64,000 nucleotides of DNA, from contig CAZJVD010000010.1 of NCBI GenBank assembly GCA_964549505.1, forward strand, positions 46,673 through 110,672. Reading direction: 5' to 3'. The position numbers and the translations under genes were made by a program. Shown piece after piece: positions 8,305 to 18,319 of this stretch (positions are counted from its first letter, which is position 1; every line of letters begins with the position of its first letter). The DNA is from CAZJVD01 sp964549505 (GTDB taxonomy: Bacteria > Bdellovibrionota > UBA1018 > CAZJVD01). Below the pieces are notes generated by a model. That model was not told where the DNA came from, did no database searches, and saw only the letters and a program-made list of their open reading frames with translations.

Positions 8305-11300
8305 GTGAGACAAGATGCCGGGGCTTTAGAAGGCAGGAAGGTCGGCGATCGACCGAGTGCGCCGAGTGCGAAGACGAAGAAGGTTCCTAAGTATTTGAAG
8401 AAGGGTGCTCCCTCCGCTTCAACAGAAGCCAGTAGCTTAGAACAAGATTCTGGACGGACATGGAACCCATCACTGAGTACGAGTACTGCGAACCGTGGGA
8501 CTGCGCCTGGTCCGCGAAACGAACTCGAGCAATTGATCGAGGTTTTGAAAGCTGTTAAAGAGGGCGACTTTACCGTTCGTTTACCTTACGAGCGAGGCGG
8601 AACGTTCAACCGGGTTGGCGAGTTACTCAACGATATTATTGGTCTGAACGAACACACGGCAAACGAACTGCTGCGTGTTGGAAAGATCGTCGGGCAGGAA
8701 GGTCGAATGACGGAACGAGCTTCCGTCGGCCCTGCCAAAGGCGCTTGGGCAACGAGTGTGAACTCCGTCAATCAACTGATCGGTGACCTCGTAGCACCCA
8801 CCAACGAAGTCGCGCGCGTGATCACGGCCGTGGCCCGCGGTGACCTGTCTCAGAAAATTTCGCTTGAGATCGAAGGACGTCCAGTCCGCGGAGAGTTTCT
8901 GCGGATTGGTACAACCGTGAACTCCATGGTGGATCAGCTGAACTCGTTCGCTGCCGAAGTGACTCGGGTGGCGAAGGAAGTGGGTAACGAAGGAAAACTC
9001 GGCGGTCAGGCCGCGGTGAAGGGTGTGTCCGGTACGTGGAAAGACTTGACGGACAACGTGAATGGTCTTGCTTCGAACCTCACAAACCAAGTGCGGAACA
9101 TCGCGAAAGTGACGACGGCCGTTGCGAAGGGCGACTTGTCGCAAAAGATCACCGTGGATGCCAAAGGTGAGATCGCGGAACTGAAAAATACGATCAACAC
9201 CATGGTGGATCAGCTCTCGTCGTTCGCTGCAGAAGTGACTCGGGTGGCGAAGGAAGTGGGTACGGAAGGAAAGTTGGGCGGACAGGCCGACGTGAAGGGC
9301 GTGTCGGGTACGTGGAAAGATTTGACGGACAACGTGAACGTTCTTGCTTCGAACCTCACGAACCAAGTGCGAAATATCGCGAAAGTGACGACGGCCGTTG
9401 CGACAGGCGACTTGTCACAGAAGATCACGGTGGATGCTCGAGGCGAAGTCTACGAGCTCAAAAACACAATCAACACGATGGTGGACACACTCCGTTCGTT
9501 CGCTGCCGAAGTGACTCGGGTGGCGAAAGAAGTGGGTACCGAAGGAAAGCTCGGCGGTCAGGCTGACGTCCGCGGTGTGTCCGGTACGTGGAAAGACTTA
9601 ACGGACAACGTGAACTTCATGGCCTCGAACCTTACGGTTCAGCTGCGAGACGTGTCCAAGGTTTCGACCGCGATTGCAAACGGCGACTTGACTCAAAAGA
9701 TCACGGTGGATGTGAAGGGTGAAATTCTTCAGATCAAAGACGTGATCAACAAGATGGTGGACCAGCTGAACTCGTTTGCGTCCGAAGTGACTCGGGTGGC
9801 GAAGGAAGTGGGTACCGAAGGAAAACTCGGCGGTCAGGCGAACGTGAAAGGGGTGTCCGGTACGTGGAAAGACTTAACGGATAACGTGAACGTTCTTGCC
9901 GGTAACTTAACAGACCAAGTGCGGAACATCGCAAAGGTGACGACGGCCGTTGCGAACGGCGACTTGTCACAAAAGATTACGGTGGATGCTCGAGGTGAAA
10001 TCTACGAGCTCAAAAACACGATCAACACGATGGTGGATACGCTCCGTTCGTTCGCTGCTGAGGTGAGTCGGGTCGCGAAAGAGGTGGGTACCGAAGGAAA
10101 GCTCGGCGGTCAGGCCGACGTGAAAGGTGTGTCTGGTACGTGGAAAGATTTGACGGACAACGTGAACGGTCTTGCTTCGAACCTCACAAACCAAGTGCGG
10201 AACATCGCGAAAGTGACGACGGCCGTTGCGAAGGGCGACTTGTCGCAAAAGATCACGGTCGACGCTGAAGGTGAAATCTTAGCGCTTAAAGACACGATCA
10301 ACACGATGGTGGACCAGCTGAACTCATTCGCAGCTGAAGTGACTCGGGTGGCGAAAGAAGTGGGTACCGAAGGAAAACTCGGCGGTCAGGCTGACGTTCG
10401 AGGTGGATCCGGTACGTGGAAAGACTTAACGGACAACGTGAACGTCTTGGCCGCAAATCTTACAAACCAAGTGCGGAACATCGCAAAGGTGACGACGGCT
10501 GTTGCCAACGGTGACTTGTCACAAAAGATCACAGTGGAAGCGAAAGGCGAAATCTTCGAGCTCAAGAGCACGATCAACGTCATGGTGGATCAGCTCCGGT
10601 CGTTTGCTGCCGAAGTGACTCGGGTGGCGAAAGAAGTGGGTACTGAAGGAAAACTCGGCGGACAAGCTGACGTCCGCGGTGTGTCCGGTACGTGGAAAGA
10701 CTTAACGGACAACGTGAACGTTCTTGCTGCGAACCTCACCACTCAGGTGCGGAACATCGCCAAGGTGACAACGGCTGTTGCAAAGGGCGACTTGTCGCAA
10801 AAGATCACGGTCGACGCGCGCGGTGAGATCGCAGAACTGAAGAACACGATCAACACGATGGTGGACCAGCTGATTTCATTCGCTGCCGAAGTGACTCGGG
10901 TGGCGAAGGAAGTGGGTACCGAAGGAAAGCTCGGCGGACAAGCTGAGGTGACGGGTGTGTCCGGTACGTGGAAAGATTTGACAGACAACGTGAACCAACT
11001 CGCCGGTAACCTCACGGCCCAGGTGCGAAACATTGCAAAGGTGACGACGGCCGTTGCGAAGGGCGACTTGTCGCAAAAGATCACGGTCGACGCGCGCGGT
11101 GAGATCGCGGAACTGAAAAACACGATCAACACGATGGTGGACCAGCTGAACTCGTTCGCAGCCGAAGTGACTCGGGTGGCGAAAGAAGTGGGTACCGAAG
11201 GAAAACTTGGCGGACAGGCTGAGGTGAAAGGCGTGTCCGGTACGTGGAAAGACTTAACGGACAACGTGAACTTCATGGCGTCGAACCTTACGAAGCAGGT

Positions 11301-13872
11301 TCGAGGGATCATCAAGGTCGTGACCGCGATCGCGATGGGTAACCTGAACGAAAAGTTCGTTATTGAAGCAAAGGGAGAAGTGGCGGCTCTTGCTGAAACG
11401 ATCAATAGCATGACCGACACACTCCGGATCTTTGCCGATCAGGTGACGACGGTTGCGCGCGAAGTGGGTATCGAAGGAACGCTGGGTGCTCAAGCTCGTG
11501 TGCCGGGTGTTGCGGGTACGTGGAAAGATTTGACGGACAACGTGAACTTCATGGCGTCGAACCTCACGACTCAGGTGCGCGGTATCGTTAAGGTCGTGAC
11601 GGCAGTTGCGAACGGTGATCTCAATCAAAAGTTCGTTCTCGAAGCGAAAGGCGAGGTCGCGGCTCTTGCTGAAACGATCAACAGCATGACCGACACGCTG
11701 CGAACCTTTGCTGACCAAGTGACCACGGTGGCCCGCGAAGTGGGTATCGAAGGAAAACTTGGCGGACAGGCAAAAGTGCCAGGCGCTGCGGGTACGTGGC
11801 GGGAGCTCACTGACAACGTGAACCAGCTCGCCGGTAACCTCACGTCTCAGGTGCGAGCCATTGCGGACGTGTCGACAGCCGTTACGAAAGGTGACCTCAC
11901 GCGATCGATTAACGTCGAGGCGCAAGGGGAAGTGTTGCAGCTGAAAGACAACATCAACCAGATGATTTCGAACCTGAAAGACACCACAGAGAAGAACCAA
12001 GAGCAAGACTGGCTGAAAACCAACTTGGCAAAGTTCTCAGGGATGATGCAAGGACAGCGGAACATTGTGTCGGTTGCTCAGCTCATCATGTCGGAATTGA
12101 CCCCTCTGGTGGACGCTCATCACGGCGGATTTTTCATGTTGGAAGCTCCGGAGCAGGGCAAGGGCGATACGCTTTTGAACTTGATTGCGAGTTATGGTTT
12201 TACGAATCGCAAGAACCTGTCCAATCAATATCGCGTGAAAGAGAGTCTTATCGGACAGTGCGCTTTTGAGAAGAAGCGCATTCTGCTGAGTGATGTTCCG
12301 GATCATTTTATTCAGATTCAAAGTGGTTTGGGTGAAGCGCCACCAAGAAACGTGGTCGTGTTGCCTGCGCTTTTCGAAGGCGAAACGAAGGCTGTCATCG
12401 AACTCGCGTCGTTCAAGCCTTTCAGTCAAAACCAGCTGATCTTTCTCGATCAGTTGATGGACAGCATTGGCGTGATCTTGAACATGATTTCGTCCAGCAT
12501 GAGAACGGAAGAGCTCCTCCAGGAGTTGAAACGTTCGAACGCAGAGCTCGAAGCACAAGCAGGTGAACTCAATGAAAAAGCAAAGCTGCTTGAGCTCAAG
12601 AATCAAGAAGTGGAGCTTGCTTCGCGAAGCGTGGAAGAAAAAGCCGAACAACTGCAGCTCATCTCGAAGTACAAGTCCGAGTTCTTGGCGAACATGTCGC
12701 ATGAGTTGCGAACACCGCTCAACAGCTTGCTGATCTTGTCGAAGATGTTGGCTGACAACCAGGACGGAAACCTCACGCAAGAACAGGTCAAGTTCGCAAA
12801 GACCGTGTACTCGTCCGGTAACGATCTCTTGGGTCTCATCAATGAGATCTTGGATCTGTCGAAAGTCGAAGCGGGCAAAATGCCGATCGATCCGCGCGAT
12901 ACATCGATTCCGGAAGTTCAAGAACACCTGGATCAAACGTTTCGACCGGTGGCAGAGCAAAAGAATCTCGAATTCGAGATTCGCTGCAGCCCGAACGTGC
13001 CAAGGCTCATGTATACGGATTCGAATCGACTGCATCAGATTCTCAAGAATCTCTTGTCGAATGCCTTCAAGTTTACCGAGAAAGGCAAGGTCGAGCTCGC
13101 CATCGCCGTCTCCGAACAAAATCAAGATCCGAAAGCGACGGTCTTGGCCTTTTCGGTTACGGATACAGGAATTGGGATCCCTCTTGAAAAACAAAGCCTC
13201 ATCTTCGAAGCGTTCCAGCAAGCGGACGGTACAACGAGCCGTCGGTATGGTGGAACAGGACTGGGTTTGACGATCAGTCGCGAAATCGCCCGCCTTCTGG
13301 GTGGTCGAATCGAAGTCCAGAGTGCACCAGGCTCGGGAAGTCGTTTCACGCTTTACATTCCGCAAAAGTATTCGGGTGTCGAAGTGTTCCAGAACCGAGG
13401 CGAGCCTTTTGCGGAAACGGAGAATAACTCGCGCATTCCGCCTTTGCCGACCGACGCAGAGTTTGAGGGTGTGAAGGTGCTCGTGATGGACGATGATGTC
13501 CGTAACATCTTTGCGATCAAGAGCGTGCTCGAGTCGAAGAAAATAGAAGTGTTCCATGCTGAAAATGGAAAGATTGGCGTTCAACTCTTGGAAACCCATC
13601 CGGACATTGATCTTGTTCTCATGGACATGATGATGCCGGAGATGGATGGGTTGTCGGCGACCGAAGCCATTCGCAAGGACACTCGTTTTCGAGCTCTGCC
13701 GATCATCGCGCTGACCGCAAAGGCGATGAAAGGAGATCGCGAGAAGGCGGTCGAGGCGGGAGCTTCCGATTACGTGACCAAACCGGTCGACCCGGAAAAA
13801 CTTCTGTCGATTGTGCATATCTGGCTTCAGCAGCGCGACGCGAGCGGCGAAGCCGAAGAGGGCACGCCCTAG
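8305..13872 (+). CDS. Giant HAMP-array hybrid histidine kinase (fungal group III-like layout)
   Basis: A 1,855-residue soluble protein read from a GTG with GAGGGAT upstream. Its N-terminal 75 residues are low-complexity. About 25 HAMP-type half-units follow, including ten exact 92-residue units at residues 267-1186. After these come a GAF-like domain (about 1253-1400), a coiled coil, HisKA with His1466 in NMSHELRTPLNSL, HATPase (N-box NLLSNAFKFTEKG, VTDTGIGIP, GGTGLGLTI), and a C-terminal REC with Asp1774 in LVLMDMMMPEMDG. No membrane span is visible. The layout matches poly-HAMP kinases such as fungal Nik1/Os-1 and bacterial relatives. HAMP arrays transmit or sense conformational signals; the stimulus here is unknown. 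It could feed the nearby HPt. Confidence 0.94.
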   Translation: MRQDAGALEGRKVGDRPSAPSAKTKKVPKYLKKGAPSASTEASSLEQDSGRTWNPSLSTSTANRGTAPGPRNELEQLIEVLKAVKEGDFTVRLPYERGGTFNRVGELLNDIIGLNEHTANELLRVGKIVGQEGRMTERASVGPAKGAWATSVNSVNQLIGDLVAPTNEVARVITAVARGDLSQKISLEIEGRPVRGEFLRIGTTVNSMVDQLNSFAAEVTRVAKEVGNEGKLGGQAAVKGVSGTWKDLTDNVNGLASNLTNQVRNIAKVTTAVAKGDLSQKITVDAKGEIAELKNTINTMVDQLSSFAAEVTRVAKEVGTEGKLGGQADVKGVSGTWKDLTDNVNVLASNLTNQVRNIAKVTTAVATGDLSQKITVDARGEVYELKNTINTMVDTLRSFAAEVTRVAKEVGTEGKLGGQADVRGVSGTWKDLTDNVNFMASNLTVQLRDVSKVSTAIANGDLTQKITVDVKGEILQIKDVINKMVDQLNSFASEVTRVAKEVGTEGKLGGQANVKGVSGTWKDLTDNVNVLAGNLTDQVRNIAKVTTAVANGDLSQKITVDARGEIYELKNTINTMVDTLRSFAAEVSRVAKEVGTEGKLGGQADVKGVSGTWKDLTDNVNGLASNLTNQVRNIAKVTTAVAKGDLSQKITVDAEGEILALKDTINTMVDQLNSFAAEVTRVAKEVGTEGKLGGQADVRGGSGTWKDLTDNVNVLAANLTNQVRNIAKVTTAVANGDLSQKITVEAKGEIFELKSTINVMVDQLRSFAAEVTRVAKEVGTEGKLGGQADVRGVSGTWKDLTDNVNVLAANLTTQVRNIAKVTTAVAKGDLSQKITVDARGEIAELKNTINTMVDQLISFAAEVTRVAKEVGTEGKLGGQAEVTGVSGTWKDLTDNVNQLAGNLTAQVRNIAKVTTAVAKGDLSQKITVDARGEIAELKNTINTMVDQLNSFAAEVTRVAKEVGTEGKLGGQAEVKGVSGTWKDLTDNVNFMASNLTKQVRGIIKVVTAIAMGNLNEKFVIEAKGEVAALAETINSMTDTLRIFADQVTTVAREVGIEGTLGAQARVPGVAGTWKDLTDNVNFMASNLTTQVRGIVKVVTAVANGDLNQKFVLEAKGEVAALAETINSMTDTLRTFADQVTTVAREVGIEGKLGGQAKVPGAAGTWRELTDNVNQLAGNLTSQVRAIADVSTAVTKGDLTRSINVEAQGEVLQLKDNINQMISNLKDTTEKNQEQDWLKTNLAKFSGMMQGQRNIVSVAQLIMSELTPLVDAHHGGFFMLEAPEQGKGDTLLNLIASYGFTNRKNLSNQYRVKESLIGQCAFEKKRILLSDVPDHFIQIQSGLGEAPPRNVVVLPALFEGETKAVIELASFKPFSQNQLIFLDQLMDSIGVILNMISSSMRTEELLQELKRSNAELEAQAGELNEKAKLLELKNQEVELASRSVEEKAEQLQLISKYKSEFLANMSHELRTPLNSLLILSKMLADNQDGNLTQEQVKFAKTVYSSGNDLLGLINEILDLSKVEAGKMPIDPRDTSIPEVQEHLDQTFRPVAEQKNLEFEIRCSPNVPRLMYTDSNRLHQILKNLLSNAFKFTEKGKVELAIAVSEQNQDPKATVLAFSVTDTGIGIPLEKQSLIFEAFQQADGTTSRRYGGTGLGLTISREIARLLGGRIEVQSAPGSGSRFTLYIPQKYSGVEVFQNRGEPFAETENNSRIPPLPTDAEFEGVKVLVMDDDVRNIFAIKSVLESKKIEVFHAENGKIGVQLLETHPDIDLVLMDMMMPEMDGLSATEAIRKDTRFRALPIIALTAKAMKGDREKAVEAGASDYVTKPVDPEKLLSIVHIWLQQRDASGEAEEGTP
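8812..11862 (+). repeat. In-gene tandem array: one 291-bp and ten 276-bp HAMP-pair units
   Basis: The array begins with a diverged 291-bp unit (8812-9102). Ten units of exactly 276 bp follow (9103-11862), each 92 residues with landmarks KVTTAVAxGDLSQK, EVTRVAKEVGTEGKLGGQ and SGTWKDLTDNVN. A further half unit follows at 11863. Units 3-10 are nearly identical in protein, and long stretches are identical in DNA. The last two full units (KVVTA...FADQVTTVAREVG) are more diverged. No unit breaks the frame. Confidence 0.95.
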
Positions 13873-13879
13873 TCTCGTG

Positions 13880-15088
13880 CTACTTCGAGCTGACGGTGAT
13901 CGTTGGCCAAGATCGCGTCAAGATCGCCTCTGCGATCCAGGTAGCGATTGCACGACTGGCTTCTGGAGTGTGGTGGCAGTGGTCGTAAAATATCGGGAAC
14001 ATTGGAAAACGCTTTGACTCTCGACCGTGCTCCAGTGAGCGTAGCTTAGGTAAGAGATCCAGCATCGGAAATCCCAAGGACTTTGAAAGAGCCGCAAGCT
14101 GCTCCTGCGGAAAGCTTTCGACAAACTCCGCTTCGACTTGTGCGCGAACGGGAAACGCGACGACCAGGAGTCGAATGCCTTTTGCTTTGAGTGTGTCGCG
14201 TAGGTTTCGAAACTGAACGGCAAACTGTTCCCAGGCTTTCGGGCTCCACGCGCTTCCCCAGTCGTTCGCTGCTTCCTGAACAAGACGGTAAAACGCGGCG
14301 CGGTCTTTTCTGGGATCGCCTGGGCCAGGAGGAAACCGGTCTACGATTTCGGCCTGCCACTTCTTAAACTCCATCACACTCATCCCGTAAAGAAGCCGCT
14401 CGGTCACGGTGAATCGAAACTGGGCAAGCGATCTAAAAAAAGCATACGCAAGCTCGGACCGATCGAGCCAGCTGGGAAGGCGACTCAGCTTTGCGGCTGG
14501 TGACGGTCGAAAGTCATTGAGATAAAAATCCAAGACAACCCAATCCGGTCGAACGGACAATCCCTTTTCATGCAGTAACGCGATTTCGTCCTGAAGAGCG
14601 ATCGAACCAACACCAGCATTGATGGTTTCCATGGGGCGACGGCGTCGTTTAAGCTCTCGGGCCGTCTGGACAACGAAGGTTTCATCTTCGTTGAGATAGT
14701 CACTCAGAGTGATGCTGTCGCCCAAGAACAGAACGCGCGGCTCGGTTTTGATCGGATGGATCTCGGGACCACGAAAACCGAGCGCGTTGGTGCGGAGTTC
14801 GATGCTGTTCCCGCTCAAGGGATTGCGATCGACCCGAATTCGAAGCCCCGGCCTTAGCCGTCGCCCCGTTGGTGTGTCGTACGTCATGCCGCCATGACTC
14901 GGATCCTGCCAGCTCGAAAGCTCGGGCGATGTTCCGGTCGGCTCTCCTGTTTGAGGCGACAAGAAAGTCATGACCGGTCGGGGCGGAAGGACGAGGCGGA
15001 CAGCGATTTCCGCAACGATGAGCGCGCCCAAAAGGCCGATGACGACGCTGAGAACGGGAATAACAAGTGTGCGAAGGCGACGTTTCAT
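13880..15088 (-). CDS. Membrane-anchored SGNH/GDSL-type hydrolase
   Basis: A 402-residue protein with one N-terminal transmembrane segment (about 8-33) and an extracytoplasmic SGNH-like domain. Block I is FLGDSITLSD with nucleophile Ser125. A Gly block occurs in NAGVGS, block III in FYLNDFRPS, and the Asp/His pair lies near the end in FYDHCHHTPEAS. Members of this superfamily are esterases, lipases or O-acetyl hydrolases acting on envelope polymers; the substrate cannot be told here. It converges on the HAMP kinase with a 7-bp gap. Confidence 0.82.
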   Translation of the reverse strand: MKRRLRTLVIPVLSVVIGLLGALIVAEIAVRLVLPPRPVMTFLSPQTGEPTGTSPELSSWQDPSHGGMTYDTPTGRRLRPGLRIRVDRNPLSGNSIELRTNALGFRGPEIHPIKTEPRVLFLGDSITLSDYLNEDETFVVQTARELKRRRRPMETINAGVGSIALQDEIALLHEKGLSVRPDWVVLDFYLNDFRPSPAAKLSRLPSWLDRSELAYAFFRSLAQFRFTVTERLLYGMSVMEFKKWQAEIVDRFPPGPGDPRKDRAAFYRLVQEAANDWGSAWSPKAWEQFAVQFRNLRDTLKAKGIRLLVVAFPVRAQVEAEFVESFPQEQLAALSKSLGFPMLDLLPKLRSLEHGRESKRFPMFPIFYDHCHHTPEASRAIATWIAEAILTRSWPTITVSSK

Positions 15089-15184
15089 CCGTGTTGCGAT
15101 GGGACAACGTCTCTTGTAGGCCCGTCAAGAGAGTTTTTTGGGAGTTTTGTTGGGTTTGAAAGCGCTTCCGGGCATACTAGGTAA

Positions 15185-15949
15185 ATGCTGCGACCCGCAT
15201 ACGCAGTTCTCAACGCGTTATCTATTTTCGTCTCGTTTGCCGCATGGGCCGAGGACATCGTTTCAACCGCGCGCGTCTATGATAGCGAGCCCTCGGTATC
15301 GACCGGGGGTAGTGGCGATCGGCTTCTTTTCATTGAGACCCGCAGGGAGACGCGCACGGAAAAGGTTTCCGGTACCGCACCGAAGGAATCTCGGTTCGTG
15401 ACGATCGAGACCAAAGATCCGAACGGGAACGTCGCACTGATCGAGACCATTGAGTATCGCGGAGCACGGCTGGTCTCGTATAAGGTCGACCGTCGGCAAA
15501 TCGACGCGCGTGGTGAGATCCGGGTTGAAAAGGGAAACGTCAAATATGAGTACAAGAAGAGGGACGGCGTCGAGCGGGATGACGAGACATTTTCACCCGT
15601 GAGCGTGGTTTCCGATCAGATTGACGAACGTATTCGAGAGAATTGGTCAAAACTTCTGAAACCGAAAGGCTCGATCAGTCTCGATCTGATGCTCGTCAAC
15701 CAGCAGAAATCCGTTGGTTTTACGATTCAGCGAACAGGAGAGACACGTTTTCAAAAGAAAGACGCGATCGTTTTTAAGATCGCTCCATCGAGTCCCTTTA
15801 TCGCGCTTGCGATTCCGTCGGGCGAGATCGTTATGGAGAAAGCAAAACCGCATCGTCGGCTCCAATACATCGGTCGAAAATTTTTAAAGATCAAACGATC
15901 TGGCTCCTGGGAAGATCTCGATGCCAAAGTGGTTTATGATCTGCCGTAA
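15185..15949 (+). CDS. Exported protein of unknown function
   Basis: A 254-residue protein with a signal peptide that ends near AAWAED (cleavage about residue 22). The mature part is rich in beta-type, charged sequence and has no recognised motif; the layout could suit a periplasmic carrier or lipocalin-like protein, but this is only an impression. It shares a divergent intergenic region with the SGNH hydrolase and overlaps the CFI-box gene by 29 nt, so the two are likely cotranscribed. Confidence 0.7.
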   Translation: MLRPAYAVLNALSIFVSFAAWAEDIVSTARVYDSEPSVSTGGSGDRLLFIETRRETRTEKVSGTAPKESRFVTIETKDPNGNVALIETIEYRGARLVSYKVDRRQIDARGEIRVEKGNVKYEYKKRDGVERDDETFSPVSVVSDQIDERIRENWSKLLKPKGSISLDLMLVNQQKSVGFTIQRTGETRFQKKDAIVFKIAPSSPFIALAIPSGEIVMEKAKPHRRLQYIGRKFLKIKRSGSWEDLDAKVVYDLP

Positions 15950-17354
15950 GCTTATGCCGTCGACCGCCTGTTTTCTCTTAGGATATCTCGTGAGCGTTTT
16001 CTCAGCGCATGCGTCGCTGACGGCCAACCCATCGTCTCCGTATGCGCTTGACGGAACGAAAGCTTTTTTTGCGTATAACTCGGGAACGATTTCCGTGGAC
16101 TCTGCAGCAGGTTTTCAGATGTTTGCGTTGACGGAAGACACAAACGCGAGTCGGTCGAAGATGCTTTTGTTTGATCTTCAGGCATCGGGAATCACGACGT
16201 CCGCGTTGATTCGTGTTGCTGTGATGATCCGCAATACCGGGATTACGCCGAACGAAGTCGTAGCGATTCCGATTCAGGCAGCTCAGGACGGTGCGACCGG
16301 CACGCCATCGGATTGTAACGGAACGACATGTCCTGCGATTCAGTCCGGTAAGAATGTAAGCGCTGTTTACACGAATAACACGACACTTCGAATTGGCTTC
16401 TATCCAAAGGAAGCTTGTGCGCACATCAACGGGCTTGGCAAAACAGGCACCGGTTGCGCGGGCGGCGCGGTGGTCACACCGAGCGCTGAATCGGTACAGT
16501 ATTTTCCACTACGGTTTATTATCGGAACGGTCGCGAGCGATGCCGATCAGCTTCCGGACAACAACAATGGTTTGTCGGCGTTAGCGGACCAGGAAACGGT
16601 GGACGTTGATGTCTATTTTCAGGATGGCGCGCCGACGGTCAGCTGTCCGAGTATGGACAGTTTCTATATTCCGGGCGACGGGCAGATCTTTGTGAATGCC
16701 AGTAAGCTCATCTACGGTGTCTCAGTGAGTGGTGGCGCGAGCGTTTCGAAGCTTGTGGTGTTGGCGAAGAAGGGCGGTTTTGTCAGCGTTTCGGATGCCG
16801 ATGTTCGCGGCGATTTCGACAGGACAGCTGTGAACGGCAAGATGTCGGGTTTTAGTAATACGACCGATGGGTCGGACAATGCTTACACGATGGGCCTCTT
16901 TGTCCGAAACTCGGCTGGGATTCGATCACTGTTTCAGTCGCCTGACCCGGCGGTGGTCGATTCGAGTTCGGTCTATAGTTCGAGCTGCTCCTTCACACAT
17001 GTCCAAACGTCTGAAATTTTAACGTTTCTCCCAGACAAGAAGTGTTTCATCGCAACATCGGCCTTCGGTGATCCCGCGCATCCGGCCGTTCGTATGCTTC
17101 GTCAGTTTCGAAATCAGGTCTTGAATCGTTCCGCGATCGGGCGTGTCGTGGTTGCTGCTTACGAAGAAAACTCTCCTCGCTGGGCCGAGATTCTCGATCA
17201 GTACCCGGCATTGAAGCCTCTCGTGCGTCGGGGGCTTTCGCCGCTCATAGGATTGGGTTGGATCGCGTTGCACCCGTTTTCCGCGATCGCAGTCGTTATT
17301 GCTGTAAGTATTTGTTTTGTATTGATAAAGCGACGTACCCCAACGTTGTTATAG
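15921..17354 (+). CDS. Exported protein with CFI-box C-terminal domain
   Basis: A 477-residue protein with an N-terminal signal peptide (Met12 at 15954 is an alternative start). A long Gly/Ser/Thr/Asn-rich extracellular region contains several Cys. At residue 375 the CFI-box begins, CFIATSAFGDP, followed by RMLRQFRNQVL and a Tyr/Pro-rich segment. A hydrophobic helix (about 447-466) and a basic tail KRRTPTLL end the protein. This C-terminal layout (motif, membrane span, positive residues) resembles sorting or anchoring signals. CFI-box-CTERM is a named domain with no proven function that I know of. The neighbouring trypsin-like lipoprotein could be a processing partner, but this is inference. 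Confidence 0.82.
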   Translation: MPKWFMICRKLMPSTACFLLGYLVSVFSAHASLTANPSSPYALDGTKAFFAYNSGTISVDSAAGFQMFALTEDTNASRSKMLLFDLQASGITTSALIRVAVMIRNTGITPNEVVAIPIQAAQDGATGTPSDCNGTTCPAIQSGKNVSAVYTNNTTLRIGFYPKEACAHINGLGKTGTGCAGGAVVTPSAESVQYFPLRFIIGTVASDADQLPDNNNGLSALADQETVDVDVYFQDGAPTVSCPSMDSFYIPGDGQIFVNASKLIYGVSVSGGASVSKLVVLAKKGGFVSVSDADVRGDFDRTAVNGKMSGFSNTTDGSDNAYTMGLFVRNSAGIRSLFQSPDPAVVDSSSVYSSSCSFTHVQTSEILTFLPDKKCFIATSAFGDPAHPAVRMLRQFRNQVLNRSAIGRVVVAAYEENSPRWAEILDQYPALKPLVRRGLSPLIGLGWIALHPFSAIAVVIAVSICFVLIKRRTPTLL

Positions 17355-17386
17355 ACACCTTTCTTGCAATGCATTACATCTTCGGA

Positions 17387-18319
17387 ATGCTTCGTGGTCG
17401 GGCAGTGTTACACGCTATTTCTTTCGCTTTCGGTCTCGCCGTGTTGTCGCTGGCGGGTTGCGCGCGCGATCAACACGACGTACCCCGTCTCGATATTCAA
17501 CCCAAGAAAAGAACGCGGCAGCCCGAAGCTGATGTTTTTACGATTCAAGAGCTGCAGAAGTTTCGTCCCGCCGTCGTTTCGAACCGTCTGACTCGCCCCA
17601 CGGTTCCTTCGGTGGGTCTTCTGATCAACACGAAAGCACGCTCGTGCACGGCGATCCTGTATCACTCGGCTTTCGATAAAATCGGAGAAGCACAGTACGT
17701 TTTAACGAACGCACATTGTGTTCCGCTCGAGATTAGTCAGGTGGGCGCTTCCTGCGATTCCTCGATTCTTTTCGCGTTTGGTCTTGATGTGGCCGAATGC
17801 GATCGCGTCGAGCAGTTGGAGACAACGAACGACGACGACTATGTTGTCACTCATAACGACCTCGCTGTTCTACGTTTAAAGAGCCCGCTTGAACTTCCAA
17901 CATTACCCATTGACCGTGGTGGGTTTGGTGACGGTGAGTCGGCAACCGTCGTGCGTGTTGCTGCAACAGGTTTTGAAAATCGAATCGCTGGTCTTCAGGA
18001 CGATGTGAACTGCTCAGTCAATCAATCCTTACCAGGCGCGAACTCACGCTTCAGTCGTTTCGTTCTGCTGCGTGGGTGCCACATCCAGCACGGAGATTCG
18101 GGTTCCCCCGTGATCCTTGGCGGAATGATCCGAGGACAAGTGTTTGGTTCCAATCTCAAGAAAGAGGCACCGCTTGCGGCAGGAAACAACTTCGCGTGCG
18201 TGCATCTTGAGATGGGTGAGGACCTAGGATGGCCGCCGCCGGCCACGTGTTACGAGCCTCTGCAAGGTGTTCAGCTCTTGCATGATGCCGTTGGAAAAAT
18301 TCCTGGAGACAAGCGATGA
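17387..18319 (+). CDS. Trypsin-like serine protease lipoprotein
   Basis: A 310-residue S1-family protease. It begins with a lipoprotein signal (MLRGR, hydrophobic core, lipobox LAGC with Cys25). The catalytic triad is visible: His110 in LTNAHCV, Asp158 in HNDLAVLRL and Ser238 in HGDSGSPVI. Several Cys could form disulfides. A Met at 17369 is an alternative start; a longer reading from 17258 would run inside the upstream gene and place the signal internally. It ends in a 4-nt ATGA overlap with the next gene. It probably acts at the outer or inner membrane surface. Confidence 0.87.
   Translation: MLRGRAVLHAISFAFGLAVLSLAGCARDQHDVPRLDIQPKKRTRQPEADVFTIQELQKFRPAVVSNRLTRPTVPSVGLLINTKARSCTAILYHSAFDKIGEAQYVLTNAHCVPLEISQVGASCDSSILFAFGLDVAECDRVEQLETTNDDDYVVTHNDLAVLRLKSPLELPTLPIDRGGFGDGESATVVRVAATGFENRIAGLQDDVNCSVNQSLPGANSRFSRFVLLRGCHIQHGDSGSPVILGGMIRGQVFGSNLKKEAPLAAGNNFACVHLEMGEDLGWPPPATCYEPLQGVQLLHDAVGKIPGDKR

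Noticed and set aside
8623..12006. Long antisense open frames under the HAMP array
   Set aside because: They repeat with the same 276-bp period and mirror the coding strand; they are shadows of the biased codon pattern of the kinase.
12037..13818. 593-codon antisense frame under the kinase core
   Set aside because: The + strand holds a complete HisKA-HATPase-REC protein with all motifs, while the antisense product has no recognisable domain or ribosome site.
17258..17386. Longer start for the trypsin-like lipoprotein
   Set aside because: It would overlap the CFI-box gene and place the lipoprotein signal inside the protein; a start at 17387 (or 17369) gives a normal signal.
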